Of a DNA stretch of 51,318 nucleotides, positions 27,261-34,786 are shown in pieces; the stretch's first letter is position 1; every line of letters starts with the position of its first letter. A program made the position numbers and the translations under genes. Origin of the DNA: UBA4661 sp002405405 (GTDB lineage: Bacteria; Bacteroidota; Ignavibacteria; Kapaibacteriales; UBA4661); the NCBI GenBank assembly GCA_036847245.1, contig DAIUAL010000005.1, positions 1 through 51,318 on the forward strand. The letters are read 5' to 3'. The notes under the pieces were generated by a model that was not told the origin of the DNA, ran no database searches, and was given only the letters and a program-made list of their open reading frames with translations.

Positions 27261-27650
27261 ATGATGATAGTATTTCTTCGTGTAGTGCTAATTGTTGCTT
27301 CCTGTGCATGGCTTAGTTCGTGCGCAGATGGTGTTATAACCGATCCCCGTCAAATTGTTTTTCCGGAGTCAAATGTTAGCTTCGGACAACATGTCCTGCC
27401 ATTAATGAATGTATCATGTAATTTCAGTGGATGCCATGGTACTGCTCCAGCACGTAATATTCGACTATCAAGCTATACCGACATACTTTCAACAGCGGGC
27501 TTAGTGCTTTCAGGTCGCCCACAACAGAGTACACTCACACTTGTTATGGATGGCAGTATCCCCCATCCTCCAAGTTTTCAGGCGAGCATTACCAGCAACC
27601 ATATCGACGGCATGAAAACATGGATTCGTGAGGGTGCACGAAGCAACTAA
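27261..27650 (+). CDS. Small lipoprotein with CX4CH heme-type motif
   Basis: The 129-residue product has a lipoprotein signal (WLSSC lipobox around residue 21). A single C-NFSG-CHG motif sits in QHVLPLMNVSCNFSGCHGTA, and the end is GMKTWIREGARSN. The layout, with a CH near the start, SGRPQQSTL in the middle and a WIREGA ending, resembles the small cytochrome-c-like PSCyt1 domains. There the heme motif is usually CxxCH; here four residues separate the cysteines. It could bind heme or be a non-heme relative. It follows the M20 gene by 9 bp. Confidence 0.7.
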   Translation: MMIVFLRVVLIVASCAWLSSCADGVITDPRQIVFPESNVSFGQHVLPLMNVSCNFSGCHGTAPARNIRLSSYTDILSTAGLVLSGRPQQSTLTLVMDGSIPHPPSFQASITSNHIDGMKTWIREGARSN

Positions 27651-27675
27651 ATTTCTGGCATTTTTCTCTTGTTGT

Positions 27676-28272
27676 ATGACACTGTATGTTCTCTACGGAC
27701 ACCCTCAATCTCATGATGATCCACAAAGTTTCACTGCAGAACTTTGTACTACTTTCGTTGAAACTGCACAACGTAAAGGTCATACGGTACTCTTAAAGAA
27801 CTTGTACGAGATGGTAGAGTCAGGTATATGGTCATCGGAGTTAACGCACAATGATCTTGCTAAACGTTTTCAAGGCGACATGGCGGACGATATTGCCCGA
27901 GAACAAGCAGACCTCATGCGATCAGACATCATAGTCATGTTTCACCCAGTGTGGTGGTGGTCTATACCGGCAATTGTCAAAGGTTGGTGCGACCGCACAT
28001 TACAGTATGGCTTTGCTTTTGAAAAAGGCAAAGGACTACTCACACATTTACAATCAATTGTCTTTCAAACAGCAGGAAATTCTAAGGAATTCCATGACGA
28101 ATTGAATATTCATGATGTTATTGAGCGACCACTTCGCGAAGGAACATTAGAATTCTGCGGTATTCGTACACGTCATTTTGAAACACTTTTCTCAACGACC
28201 TCTCTCACAACCGAAGAGCGCACCAGTATCCTTGAGAAAGTGCATACCATGGCAAGCAATCTTTATCGATAA
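27676..28272 (+). CDS. Flavodoxin-fold NAD(P)H oxidoreductase
   Basis: The product (198 residues from ATG 27676, MTLYVLYGHPQSHDDPQSFT) matches the flavodoxin-like PF02525 family, which includes NQO1/MdaB quinone reductases and KefF. The signature FMN-site segment is MFHPVWWWSIPAIVKGWCDR, then TLQYGFAFEKGKG. The N-terminal beta strand with GHPQS binds phosphate of FMN in relatives. An earlier start at 27628 lies inside the preceding gene and would put unrelated residues before the first strand. The electron acceptor is unknown. Confidence 0.85.
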   Translation: MTLYVLYGHPQSHDDPQSFTAELCTTFVETAQRKGHTVLLKNLYEMVESGIWSSELTHNDLAKRFQGDMADDIAREQADLMRSDIIVMFHPVWWWSIPAIVKGWCDRTLQYGFAFEKGKGLLTHLQSIVFQTAGNSKEFHDELNIHDVIERPLREGTLEFCGIRTRHFETLFSTTSLTTEERTSILEKVHTMASNLYR

Positions 28273-28280
28273 CGATCATC

Positions 28281-29111
28281 ATGAACAACACGAATGCTCG
28301 ACTTCCACTTTCGGTAGCATTGATTGCATACAATGAAGCGCACCGTATTGGCTCAACACTTCGTGCAGTAGAAAGCATTGCTTCTGAGATTATTGTCGTT
28401 GATTCACACTCTACTGATGCAACGCGCTCTATTGCAGAAGAATATGGAGCACAGGTTTATGAAGAAGATTGGAAGGGGTACGGCAAACAAAAGCAATCAC
28501 TTTTAGAAAAATGCACACAAGAGTGGATACTCTTTTTGGATTGCGATGAGGTTGTCTCTCCGGCATTGTGTTCTTCAATCCGTACTGCACTTTCAGCCCC
28601 TCTTCGGCATCCTGCTTATCGCATTAATATGCGAACATTCTATGCCGGGAAGTTTCTCAATCATGTATGGCAGCCCGACTGGCATATACGACTTGTTCAC
28701 CGATCTGCCCAACCCCACTGGACATCTGATGTTGTGCATGAAAAACTCGTCTTTTCTGGTGATGTGGGTAGTCTTACAGGTGATATTTGGCATTATTCAT
28801 ATCCTAACATTGCCGAACATTTTCGTAAGACCATACATTATGCGCGACTTGGTGCAGAACTGAACTATGCTCGAGGTAAAAAAGTACAATGGTATAATTT
28901 TGTGCTGAATCCGTTAGCCGGCTTCGTCCGCCGCTATATCCTTGAGCGCGGATTTCTTGATGGCACACGCGGCTTAATTATTGCTATGAGTGCGATTCTC
29001 TATTTTTTTTTGAAATATGCTTTTTTGTGGGAGATGAATTATGCCACACAAGCTCAAGAAAACAATACTGAACCAGCCAACAAAAACAATCCTCCCAACT
29101 CAGCCTCATAA
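28281..29111 (+). CDS. Family 2 glycosyltransferase, WaaE/KdtX-like
   Basis: The 276-residue product has a GT-A fold: LSVALIAYNEAHRIGSTLRA, then EIIVVDSHSTDATRSIAEEY and the DxD-type motif ILFLDCDEVVSP. The WaaE-type QPDWHIRLVHRSAQPHWTSD and VHEKL follow, as in lipopolysaccharide core glucosyltransferases. A hydrophobic helix (GLIIAMSAILYFFLKYAFLW) near the C terminus may attach it to the inner membrane. The last 71 bp overlap the next gene in another frame. The sugar is not predictable. Confidence 0.88.
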   Translation: MNNTNARLPLSVALIAYNEAHRIGSTLRAVESIASEIIVVDSHSTDATRSIAEEYGAQVYEEDWKGYGKQKQSLLEKCTQEWILFLDCDEVVSPALCSSIRTALSAPLRHPAYRINMRTFYAGKFLNHVWQPDWHIRLVHRSAQPHWTSDVVHEKLVFSGDVGSLTGDIWHYSYPNIAEHFRKTIHYARLGAELNYARGKKVQWYNFVLNPLAGFVRRYILERGFLDGTRGLIIAMSAILYFFLKYAFLWEMNYATQAQENNTEPANKNNPPNSAS

Positions 29112-29445
29112 GCACGATGATTTCTTCGAACGTGTATATGCTGTTGTACGGCGAATTCCGATGGGATCTGTGACCACCTATGGCCACATTGCCGAAGCAT
29201 TAGGAGCAAGGCGTTCGGCGCGCATTGTCGGCTGGGCAATGAACTCTGCACATACCCTAATGGATGTTCCTGCTCATCGCGTTATCAATCGGAATGGCGA
29301 ACTGACCGGGAAAATGCATTTTGCCACACCAACCCTTATGCGAGAACTCCTTGAAGCAGAAGGTATAGAATTCATTGGCGATGCAGTAAATTTGACAAAG
29401 CACCTATGGATTCCTCATGTAGAAGATATTGATTATCCCATATAA
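29041..29445 (+). CDS. Alkyltransferase-like (ATL) DNA repair protein
   Basis: The fold is that of the MGMT C-terminal domain: VVRRIPMGSVTTYGHIAEAL (helix-turn-helix), the arginine-finger region RRSARIVGWAMNS, then the active-site loop. That loop reads VPAHRVINRNGELTG, where a true methyltransferase has PCHRV. The nucleophilic Cys is Ala, so it cannot repair alkyl groups itself. ATL proteins bind O6-alkylguanine and hand it to nucleotide excision repair. The 134-residue frame starts with ATG at 29041 inside the glycosyltransferase gene; there is no later ATG before the domain, so the overlap looks real. Confidence 0.85.
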   Translation: MPHKLKKTILNQPTKTILPTQPHKHDDFFERVYAVVRRIPMGSVTTYGHIAEALGARRSARIVGWAMNSAHTLMDVPAHRVINRNGELTGKMHFATPTLMRELLEAEGIEFIGDAVNLTKHLWIPHVEDIDYPI

Positions 29446-29573
29446 CCTTGAGTCTAGTTTTTGCCCCAAGACGATTATTGGCTTTGATACTATTTCCTTG
29501 TTATCTATCTTGAGCAAGCCGTGTATTTTATTGTACGTACAATTCCTCTTCTCCACACTTTTCTCTTTGCGCT

Positions 29574-29990
29574 ATGCTCCGTCATTTTTCCTTTGTTTCG
29601 TACGCTACGAAAATCCGCTTGATGGTTCTTACACTGTTCATGATGGGTGCGATATTCTCTCCACACTCCTCCTTAGCCCAAACCACCGATTTTACGGTCG
29701 GCGGATCAGTTATTGCCAGTGCCAATCAGTATAATGCTTTTCTTAACTTTGGAGGACCGGGTATTACCTTCGATTGGAAGCAATCAAACTTCCGCATTGT
29801 TGTCGGTGTTCTACCATCATTACGGATAAATTTTCGTGAGAATGACCTACCTTTGCTCGATAAATACTCTCTTTCAACTGCCCTTGGCTTTGGTCCGCAA
29901 GTCCATATCGGCAAATTTATCATTGCCACACCGATATATATATTGGGACGCAATCTTCATGTAACAGCAGGTATTGGCTATCGCTTTTAA
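29574..29990 (+). CDS. Small secreted protein, outer-membrane beta-barrel type
   Basis: The 138-residue product has a signal peptide (MVLTLFMMGAIFSPHSSLAQ, cleavage after LAQ). Alternating short strands with aromatic ends follow (ITFDWKQSNFRIVVGVLPSL, FIIATPIYILGRNLHVTAGI) and it ends in GYRF, with a terminal Phe as in many outer-membrane barrels. I do not recognise a specific family, and it is small for a barrel. Confidence 0.6.
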   Translation: MLRHFSFVSYATKIRLMVLTLFMMGAIFSPHSSLAQTTDFTVGGSVIASANQYNAFLNFGGPGITFDWKQSNFRIVVGVLPSLRINFRENDLPLLDKYSLSTALGFGPQVHIGKFIIATPIYILGRNLHVTAGIGYRF

Positions 29991-30126
29991 TGTAGTGTAC
30001 TACCCATACGCATGAGGTTTCTCTGGATTTGCATTTTGTGTACATTTGCACATCCCATTCCTCGTGCGTAGTGTTGTCTATTTAACCACTTTGCATTCCT
30101 TAGCACATTTTGCCTTTCAATCTTTC

Positions 30127-30726
30127 ATGTCAAACAAACTTCAACATCTCCAAAATCTCCAACAAGAACTCTTTGCTTCCCTCGAAGGAAGCGAACTCTA
30201 TACAGTGCATGGCTTGATTGCCAATATGACACCTGCACAAAAAGAAGAGTTTCTTTATGCGTACCAAGAAAATCGCAAAAAACCACTCATTGCGACCTTG
30301 CTGGCAGTATTCGGAGGAGTGTATGGTTTGCATCGTTTTTATTTGGGTCAGACAGGCATGGGGGTTGCGTACTTCTTCACCGGCGGCTTGCTTATGGTCG
30401 GCTGGATACGTGATATGTTTCGTGCAGGGCGCATGGCACGCGAAGTCAATCAGGAATTGGCTCTGAAAATCGCCGGACAGATCGGCATCTTGTCGATGGG
30501 AAATAGCAGCTATACGGCGGTGCCCAATCCTGAACGACTTGCACTCGAAGTAGCTCGTAAGTCGAAAGGAATCGTCACGGTAACCGTCATGGCATTAGAA
30601 TCAGGTCTCTCAATTGCCGAAGCAGAAACTATTCTCAATGAATTATCTGTGCGTGGGATTTGCCGAACAGAACTTACTGAAGACGGGCGCATTGAATATC
30701 ATTTTCGTGATTTTATGGCTCACTGA
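30127..30726 (+). CDS. TM2 domain protein with C-terminal helical domain
   Basis: From ATG 30127 the 199-residue product has a soluble N-terminal segment (MSNKLQHLQNLQQELFASLE). A TM2 domain follows with two membrane helices and the signature YGLHRFYLGQTGMG ending in GWIRDMFR. The C-terminal part (ERLALEVARKSKGIVTVTVM, ALESGLSIAEAETILNELSV, RGICRTELTEDGRIEYHF) looks like a small winged-helix fold. TM2 proteins have no firm bacterial role. The following membrane protein starts 25 bp after its stop. Confidence 0.75.
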   Translation: MSNKLQHLQNLQQELFASLEGSELYTVHGLIANMTPAQKEEFLYAYQENRKKPLIATLLAVFGGVYGLHRFYLGQTGMGVAYFFTGGLLMVGWIRDMFRAGRMAREVNQELALKIAGQIGILSMGNSSYTAVPNPERLALEVARKSKGIVTVTVMALESGLSIAEAETILNELSVRGICRTELTEDGRIEYHFRDFMAH

Positions 30727-30751
30727 TATTCTCAATGCGGAGCCTGATATC

Positions 30752-31111
30752 ATGAGCCATCATTTTTTCCTTCACCACTACGCCATTTTACTCCTCGGCA
30801 CGAGTGCTTACCTTGCCACTTTGTGCCTTGGCATTGTAGCATTTTTTACCCACCGACGCTTTGGTAAACTTCACCATGTTGCTTATGGTGTTTCGTGTAT
30901 AACCAGTGTGTTGGTATTAGTCGAGTTATGGGTGAATGCTCACTATGCAATCGCGCAAACACTGCTCTTTCTACCGACTATTGTTGCGCTAGTTCTTATG
31001 CCACGTACTACACCGTATCGGCACAATCACACGTTGATGGGCTGCCTTGGTCTTTGCGGATATGGCACATTGTGGGTGTGGCATTATCTCGCGCTTTGGT
31101 TGGCGTGGTGA
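30752..31111 (+). CDS. Small integral membrane protein
   Basis: From ATG 30752 (MSHHFFLHHYAILLLGTSAY) the 119-residue product has about four hydrophobic segments and a histidine-rich N terminus. No family is recognised. The frame extends upstream to 30614, but that part lies inside the TM2 gene, and the start after its stop is more plausible. Likely co-transcribed with the TM2 gene. Confidence 0.55.
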   Translation: MSHHFFLHHYAILLLGTSAYLATLCLGIVAFFTHRRFGKLHHVAYGVSCITSVLVLVELWVNAHYAIAQTLLFLPTIVALVLMPRTTPYRHNHTLMGCLGLCGYGTLWVWHYLALWLAW

Positions 31112-31142
31112 GGGGTTGCGTGAGAACAAAAATCAACTGTTC

Positions 31143-31294
31143 GTCATTGCGAGCGAAGCGTACATCGAGCTCGCCGGGATGTAAAGCAAAGCGCGGCAAT
31201 CTCAAAAAACTACTCTGTGAGAGATTGCCACGCCGCGCTTCGACACTTCGGCAAGCTCAGTGCATCGCAAGCTCAGCGAACGGCTCGCAATGAC
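31143..31294. repeat. 152-bp palindromic element with 12-bp terminal inverted repeats
   Basis: The ends are perfect 12-bp inverted repeats, GTCATTGCGAGC at 31143-31154 and GCTCGCAATGAC at 31283-31294. A nested inverted pair GGCAATCTC / GAGATTGCC lies near 31195-31238, and GC-rich flanks (gcgcgg/ccgcgc) extend it. There is no open reading frame. The GTCATTGCGAGCGAAGC core is one I recall as a dispersed intergenic repeat in many bacteria, so this is probably a MITE- or REP-like unit. Within the window I see only this copy. Confidence 0.75.
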
Positions 31295-31345
31295 AGCATC
31301 GAATTACAATTCGACTTTTCAAGAACTTTCAAACAACTCCAACAT

Positions 31346-31383
31346 AAAAACAGGTTCGCCGAAGATATCTTCGACGAACCTGT
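31346..31383 (-). terminator. Strong terminator after the T9SS-domain anti-sigma-like gene
   Basis: ACAGGTTCG-C-CGAAGAT and ATCTTCG-A-CGAACCTGT form a 17-bp stem with one mismatch and almost no loop. On the minus strand it is followed by TTTTTATG. The plus strand has TCTTGTTTTG, so it may act in both directions, ending the 30127-31111 genes too. Confidence 0.85.
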
Positions 31384-31417
31384 CTTGTTTTGCACAACAA
31401 TGATACACTTGTAAAAA

Positions 31418-33661
31418 TTATTGCTCGATCACCATGCGATTCACGACTTGTTCACCACGATCGGAAGTGATCACAACCATATACATTCCCGAACGAAGTG
31501 CCGACACATTCATCGGCACATCGCGCTGACCTTGTACACTTTCACCATGCAGTATTTCAAGAACGCGATTACCTGTCATGTCATGAATAGCAACATTCAC
31601 ATAGCGTTGTTCTGCTGATTTGAATTGTACTGTAGCACTACCATTCCGAACAGGATTCGGGACAATCGACTGCATCGTTAGTGCCCCCGAACAGGAACGC
31701 CATGTATCGAAGTATGTGCGTCCCGATAATTCCTTGCGCTCTTTGTCAGTAGGAATGTCGCACAGAGTTGAATATTTCTCCGAAAGCGCAAGCTCCACTG
31801 CTAAGCCATCACGGTAGCGTTCGGGCAGTGCCTGCAAAAAATCTTTTGTCGGCTCGAACCACAGAATGAATGTTGCATTACTGCCGTCTCTTTTCGCTAA
31901 GACAGGCACAAGGCGACTCGTATTAAAACTCTTTTGCATGTACTCATCGAAGCTACGCTCAATAATTGCACCGGCAGATTTCATAAAATCTGCATCTCGC
32001 GATCCGGTGCTATTGATCATCATCGATACTTTCTTGGTTTTGCCAAGATTCTCATTATCGAGAAGTGTTTTTGCAACAAGAATAGTATCAATGAGTGCTT
32101 CTGTAATTGTTGCTGGCTTATTCGGCAATGCAAGAATTGCATTGTACAGATCAGAACGTTGCTTCCAGATATTCATGTAATTCTTCAACACAGTCTCGCC
32201 TTGCACATTTGTAATCATACGAATGTTTTGCGCATTCATCATCCGCTTCTGCTCGTCAGGTGATTTGAGCATTTTCATGGTTATGCCACGATCTTGCGCC
32301 ATTACAGGGGAATATGGTACACGTGATATGATCACAAAATTTTCAATAAAATTCAACAATCCCACCTCCAAATCATCATCAGAGAATTGCACACCATAGT
32401 GATCAAGTTCTTTTTCGGAAAGCTCTACCATTTTCGGCAATTGAAACATCTTGTCCATAGCTTTAATGAGGTTATTCGCCATTGCTATGGTTTCGGGATT
32501 ATCCGGTGAACCATTTTTTACAGCAAGCACAGGTCGTGCGATCAAACCTTTTTTCGATGAGCTTTCTGCTTTATTGGAGAGTGCATCAGCAGACGCATAG
32601 AGTGTTGTACCATCTTTCATTTGTACAGCGATCATGTGCTTATTGGCAAGCACATGGACAGACTCGATATCTTCCGGATTGATCTTTTTGAACTCTTCCG
32701 CTGTCATGACTGTCATGCCTTCGGCTTCTGCCTTTTGAACACTACTCGCCGATGGCTTGAGGTTATATTGTCTTTGCCCCCCACTGTTACTATTCATCGT
32801 GATTCTTATTCTTGGCTCGGCAATTGGAGTTGATTTTTTATCGTCTTGTTCCCTTTTTACCTCTGCTTTATACCTGCTATTAATGCCTGGTATATTATCC
32901 GCGTCATCAATTGAGGCATGAAAATATGTACCATTCTTCATTGTGATAGTAAGATATTCCTTTCCATTGAACATTACGAGACCGGTACCCTCAATCTTAT
33001 CAGGCGGAAGAGCTTTCAATTCCTCAGTAGTCAATATTTGTACTTTCTGTTTGTTATGGCTCGTCTCCTGATGCAGACGAAATACTTGACCATCTTTGAG
33101 TTTAATCTGAACAATGTGTTTTCCATTTTCACGGATGACAGACATGTTCTCTATCTGCTCCGGCGGAATTGCCTGCGCCTCTTTGGAGGTAATCACACGC
33201 ACTGTTTTGCCATCGGGAGTATCAAGTGAATTCCCTGCAAATTTTACTGTTCCTTGTGTTTGTACTGGTGCTTCTGCTTGCTTCTGTGCTTGAGCTTGTG
33301 TTGAAGTTTGTGCAGGGCTTTCGGATGCTACTTGGTTCTGGTCGATTGATGTAGTCGTTGGCATTGTCTGCGAATGCCACCATATTCCTGCAGTTGTAAG
33401 ACCGGCGATAGCAAGTGTTCCTAAGGATGTAAGCATAATATTTGTTGTTGTGAATATGCGTTGAGAAAATGACGCGGGAGTAGATGATACAGATGGGTCG
33501 GCGAATACTGCATGAAGAATGTCGACATGTTCTTGTGCAGAAAACAATGATTCCGTGTGTACTTCTGTCTGCGCCGTTTGAAAAAGCTGTGTCAGCGTTG
33601 TCTGTTGAGAAGAATGCGCATCATGACGCGATGCCGATGAAGATGATGAGATTGGTTCCAT
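31418..33661 (-). CDS. Anti-sigma-position membrane protein with T9SS type A sorting domain
   Basis: The 747-residue protein starts with a Ser/Thr-rich cytoplasmic segment (1-72), a single membrane helix (about 74-95, TNIMLTSLGTLAIAGLTTAG) and a Gln/Ala linker. Three related motifs at about 154-198, 207-251 and 316-358 share the form xTxEExxxxxPxxIE, then a short GK, then KxGTxxxxS. A 300-residue helical region follows. The last 80 residues (SIVPNPVRNGSATVQF to YMVVITSDRGEQVVNRMVIE) form a type IX secretion sorting domain. Its ATG overlaps the sigma factor stop (TAATG), the usual anti-sigma position. No canonical zinc anti-sigma motif is seen. Anti-sigma function is inferred from context. Confidence 0.8.
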   Translation of the reverse strand: MEPISSSSSASRHDAHSSQQTTLTQLFQTAQTEVHTESLFSAQEHVDILHAVFADPSVSSTPASFSQRIFTTTNIMLTSLGTLAIAGLTTAGIWWHSQTMPTTTSIDQNQVASESPAQTSTQAQAQKQAEAPVQTQGTVKFAGNSLDTPDGKTVRVITSKEAQAIPPEQIENMSVIRENGKHIVQIKLKDGQVFRLHQETSHNKQKVQILTTEELKALPPDKIEGTGLVMFNGKEYLTITMKNGTYFHASIDDADNIPGINSRYKAEVKREQDDKKSTPIAEPRIRITMNSNSGGQRQYNLKPSASSVQKAEAEGMTVMTAEEFKKINPEDIESVHVLANKHMIAVQMKDGTTLYASADALSNKAESSSKKGLIARPVLAVKNGSPDNPETIAMANNLIKAMDKMFQLPKMVELSEKELDHYGVQFSDDDLEVGLLNFIENFVIISRVPYSPVMAQDRGITMKMLKSPDEQKRMMNAQNIRMITNVQGETVLKNYMNIWKQRSDLYNAILALPNKPATITEALIDTILVAKTLLDNENLGKTKKVSMMINSTGSRDADFMKSAGAIIERSFDEYMQKSFNTSRLVPVLAKRDGSNATFILWFEPTKDFLQALPERYRDGLAVELALSEKYSTLCDIPTDKERKELSGRTYFDTWRSCSGALTMQSIVPNPVRNGSATVQFKSAEQRYVNVAIHDMTGNRVLEILHGESVQGQRDVPMNVSALRSGMYMVVITSDRGEQVVNRMVIEQ

Positions 33662-34341
33662 TATCGTGAAAGAATAAGAATCGTCAGAATGGTAGATAAT
33701 GTTTGCCGTACAGTACTCTTGGACAGCATGTCGGGTGCATCAGAAGTATGTGCTTGTTTGCGATGAATCTGCGCAGTCGATGCTGACGAACGCGATGCTG
33801 TTTCCGTGTCATCCGCAACGCCTAACAGTACTGCAAGTCGCTCTCTTCCGCGCTTTAAGCGTGATTTGACCGCCGACAAACTACTGTCTTGCATTTCGCA
33901 TACTTCATCTAACGAAAAGCCCAGAATATCGAAGAGCATGATTGCTTCGCGTTGCTCAAAAGGAAGTTTATCCATTGCTTGATATAAGCATTCAACATCA
34001 GCAGAGTAGGGCGAATCCTCCGCACCACGCTCATGCTTGTTTCCATCGAACCATTCAAACAATTTGCTTCGGCGTTGCTTTTGCAAGACCAATCGCCGAG
34101 CAATCGTCAAGACCCATGAGAAAAACAGTTGTTCATCGCGGAGTGTGGAAAATTCTTTCCATGCAATGAGTGCTGTTTCGGCAACAATATCGCGAGTGTC
34201 TTCGCGTGCTTCACGTTGTGTACGAAGCATCGCGTACACAAAGTTGGTCAGGCGAGAAGCCACCGATTGCCACAGAGTAGAGAACTGCTCTTTACGCTTT
34301 TCGGCAGATGCGGATATCGAAAGTTGGAATGATGGATTCAC
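33661..34341 (-). CDS. ECF-type RNA polymerase sigma factor
   Basis: The product has sigma region 2 (LRTQREAREDTRDIVAETAL, then LFFSWVLTIARRLVLQKQRR) and region 4 (MDKLPFEQREAIMLFDILGF, SLDEVCEMQDSSLSAVKSRL), typical of ECF sigma factors for extracytoplasmic signals. There is no ATG before the domain. GTG at 34341 is chosen, with TTG 34377 as alternative, so the exact start is uncertain. Beyond region 4 an unusual 45-residue tail ends in a hydrophobic stretch (STVRQTLSTILTILILSR). It is translationally coupled to the membrane protein downstream. Confidence 0.87.
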   Translation of the reverse strand: MNPSFQLSISASAEKRKEQFSTLWQSVASRLTNFVYAMLRTQREAREDTRDIVAETALIAWKEFSTLRDEQLFFSWVLTIARRLVLQKQRRSKLFEWFDGNKHERGAEDSPYSADVECLYQAMDKLPFEQREAIMLFDILGFSLDEVCEMQDSSLSAVKSRLKRGRERLAVLLGVADDTETASRSSASTAQIHRKQAHTSDAPDMLSKSTVRQTLSTILTILILSR

Positions 34342-34392
34342 ACCAAAAAATGAAAACGTTACGAAAGCATACCGCAACAGTACTCGAGTCTA

Positions 34393-34786
34393 TTGTTGCG
34401 TATATGGAAGAAGAGAAACAAGACGGTAAAAAGTTGCTGAACATAGTATTTTTTGATCGATTCTTAGGTTTTAGCACAGTCATCGTTATGGGATATTTGA
34501 ATCTTCCTTCTACTCATATATTTGGGTTGGTGCATCATGCCGTAGAATCTGTCATGAGCGATTCGCATAAATCTTGTATCTTCGTCTTGTGAATTCAGCG
34601 TTTTTTGTACCGAGCATCTTCGGACATACAGAATAGCTTCTCATAAGCCATAATGATGAGGGGATTTGATACATCAATTGGGGACTTCCTTCGCCCCGTG
34701 AAGAGTCTTTGGTGGTAGTTCTCGATAAATATGTTCATCCTATTCCTCCCTTATTTCTATTTCTTGAACTTTTCGGGCAGTGCGCT
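34393..34786. other. Intergenic region between the ECF sigma gene and dxs
   Basis: Divergent upstream region for the sigma factor (minus) and dxs (plus). Open frames here are short and low quality. A small GGGGACTTCCTTCGCCCC inverted repeat lies near 34680-34697, about 90 bp before the dxs start. I found no promoter pair I would defend. Confidence 0.5.

Noticed and set aside
34308..34592. 94-codon plus-strand frame between sigma and dxs
   Set aside because: It overlaps the start of the sigma factor antisense, has no recognisable domain and no binding site.
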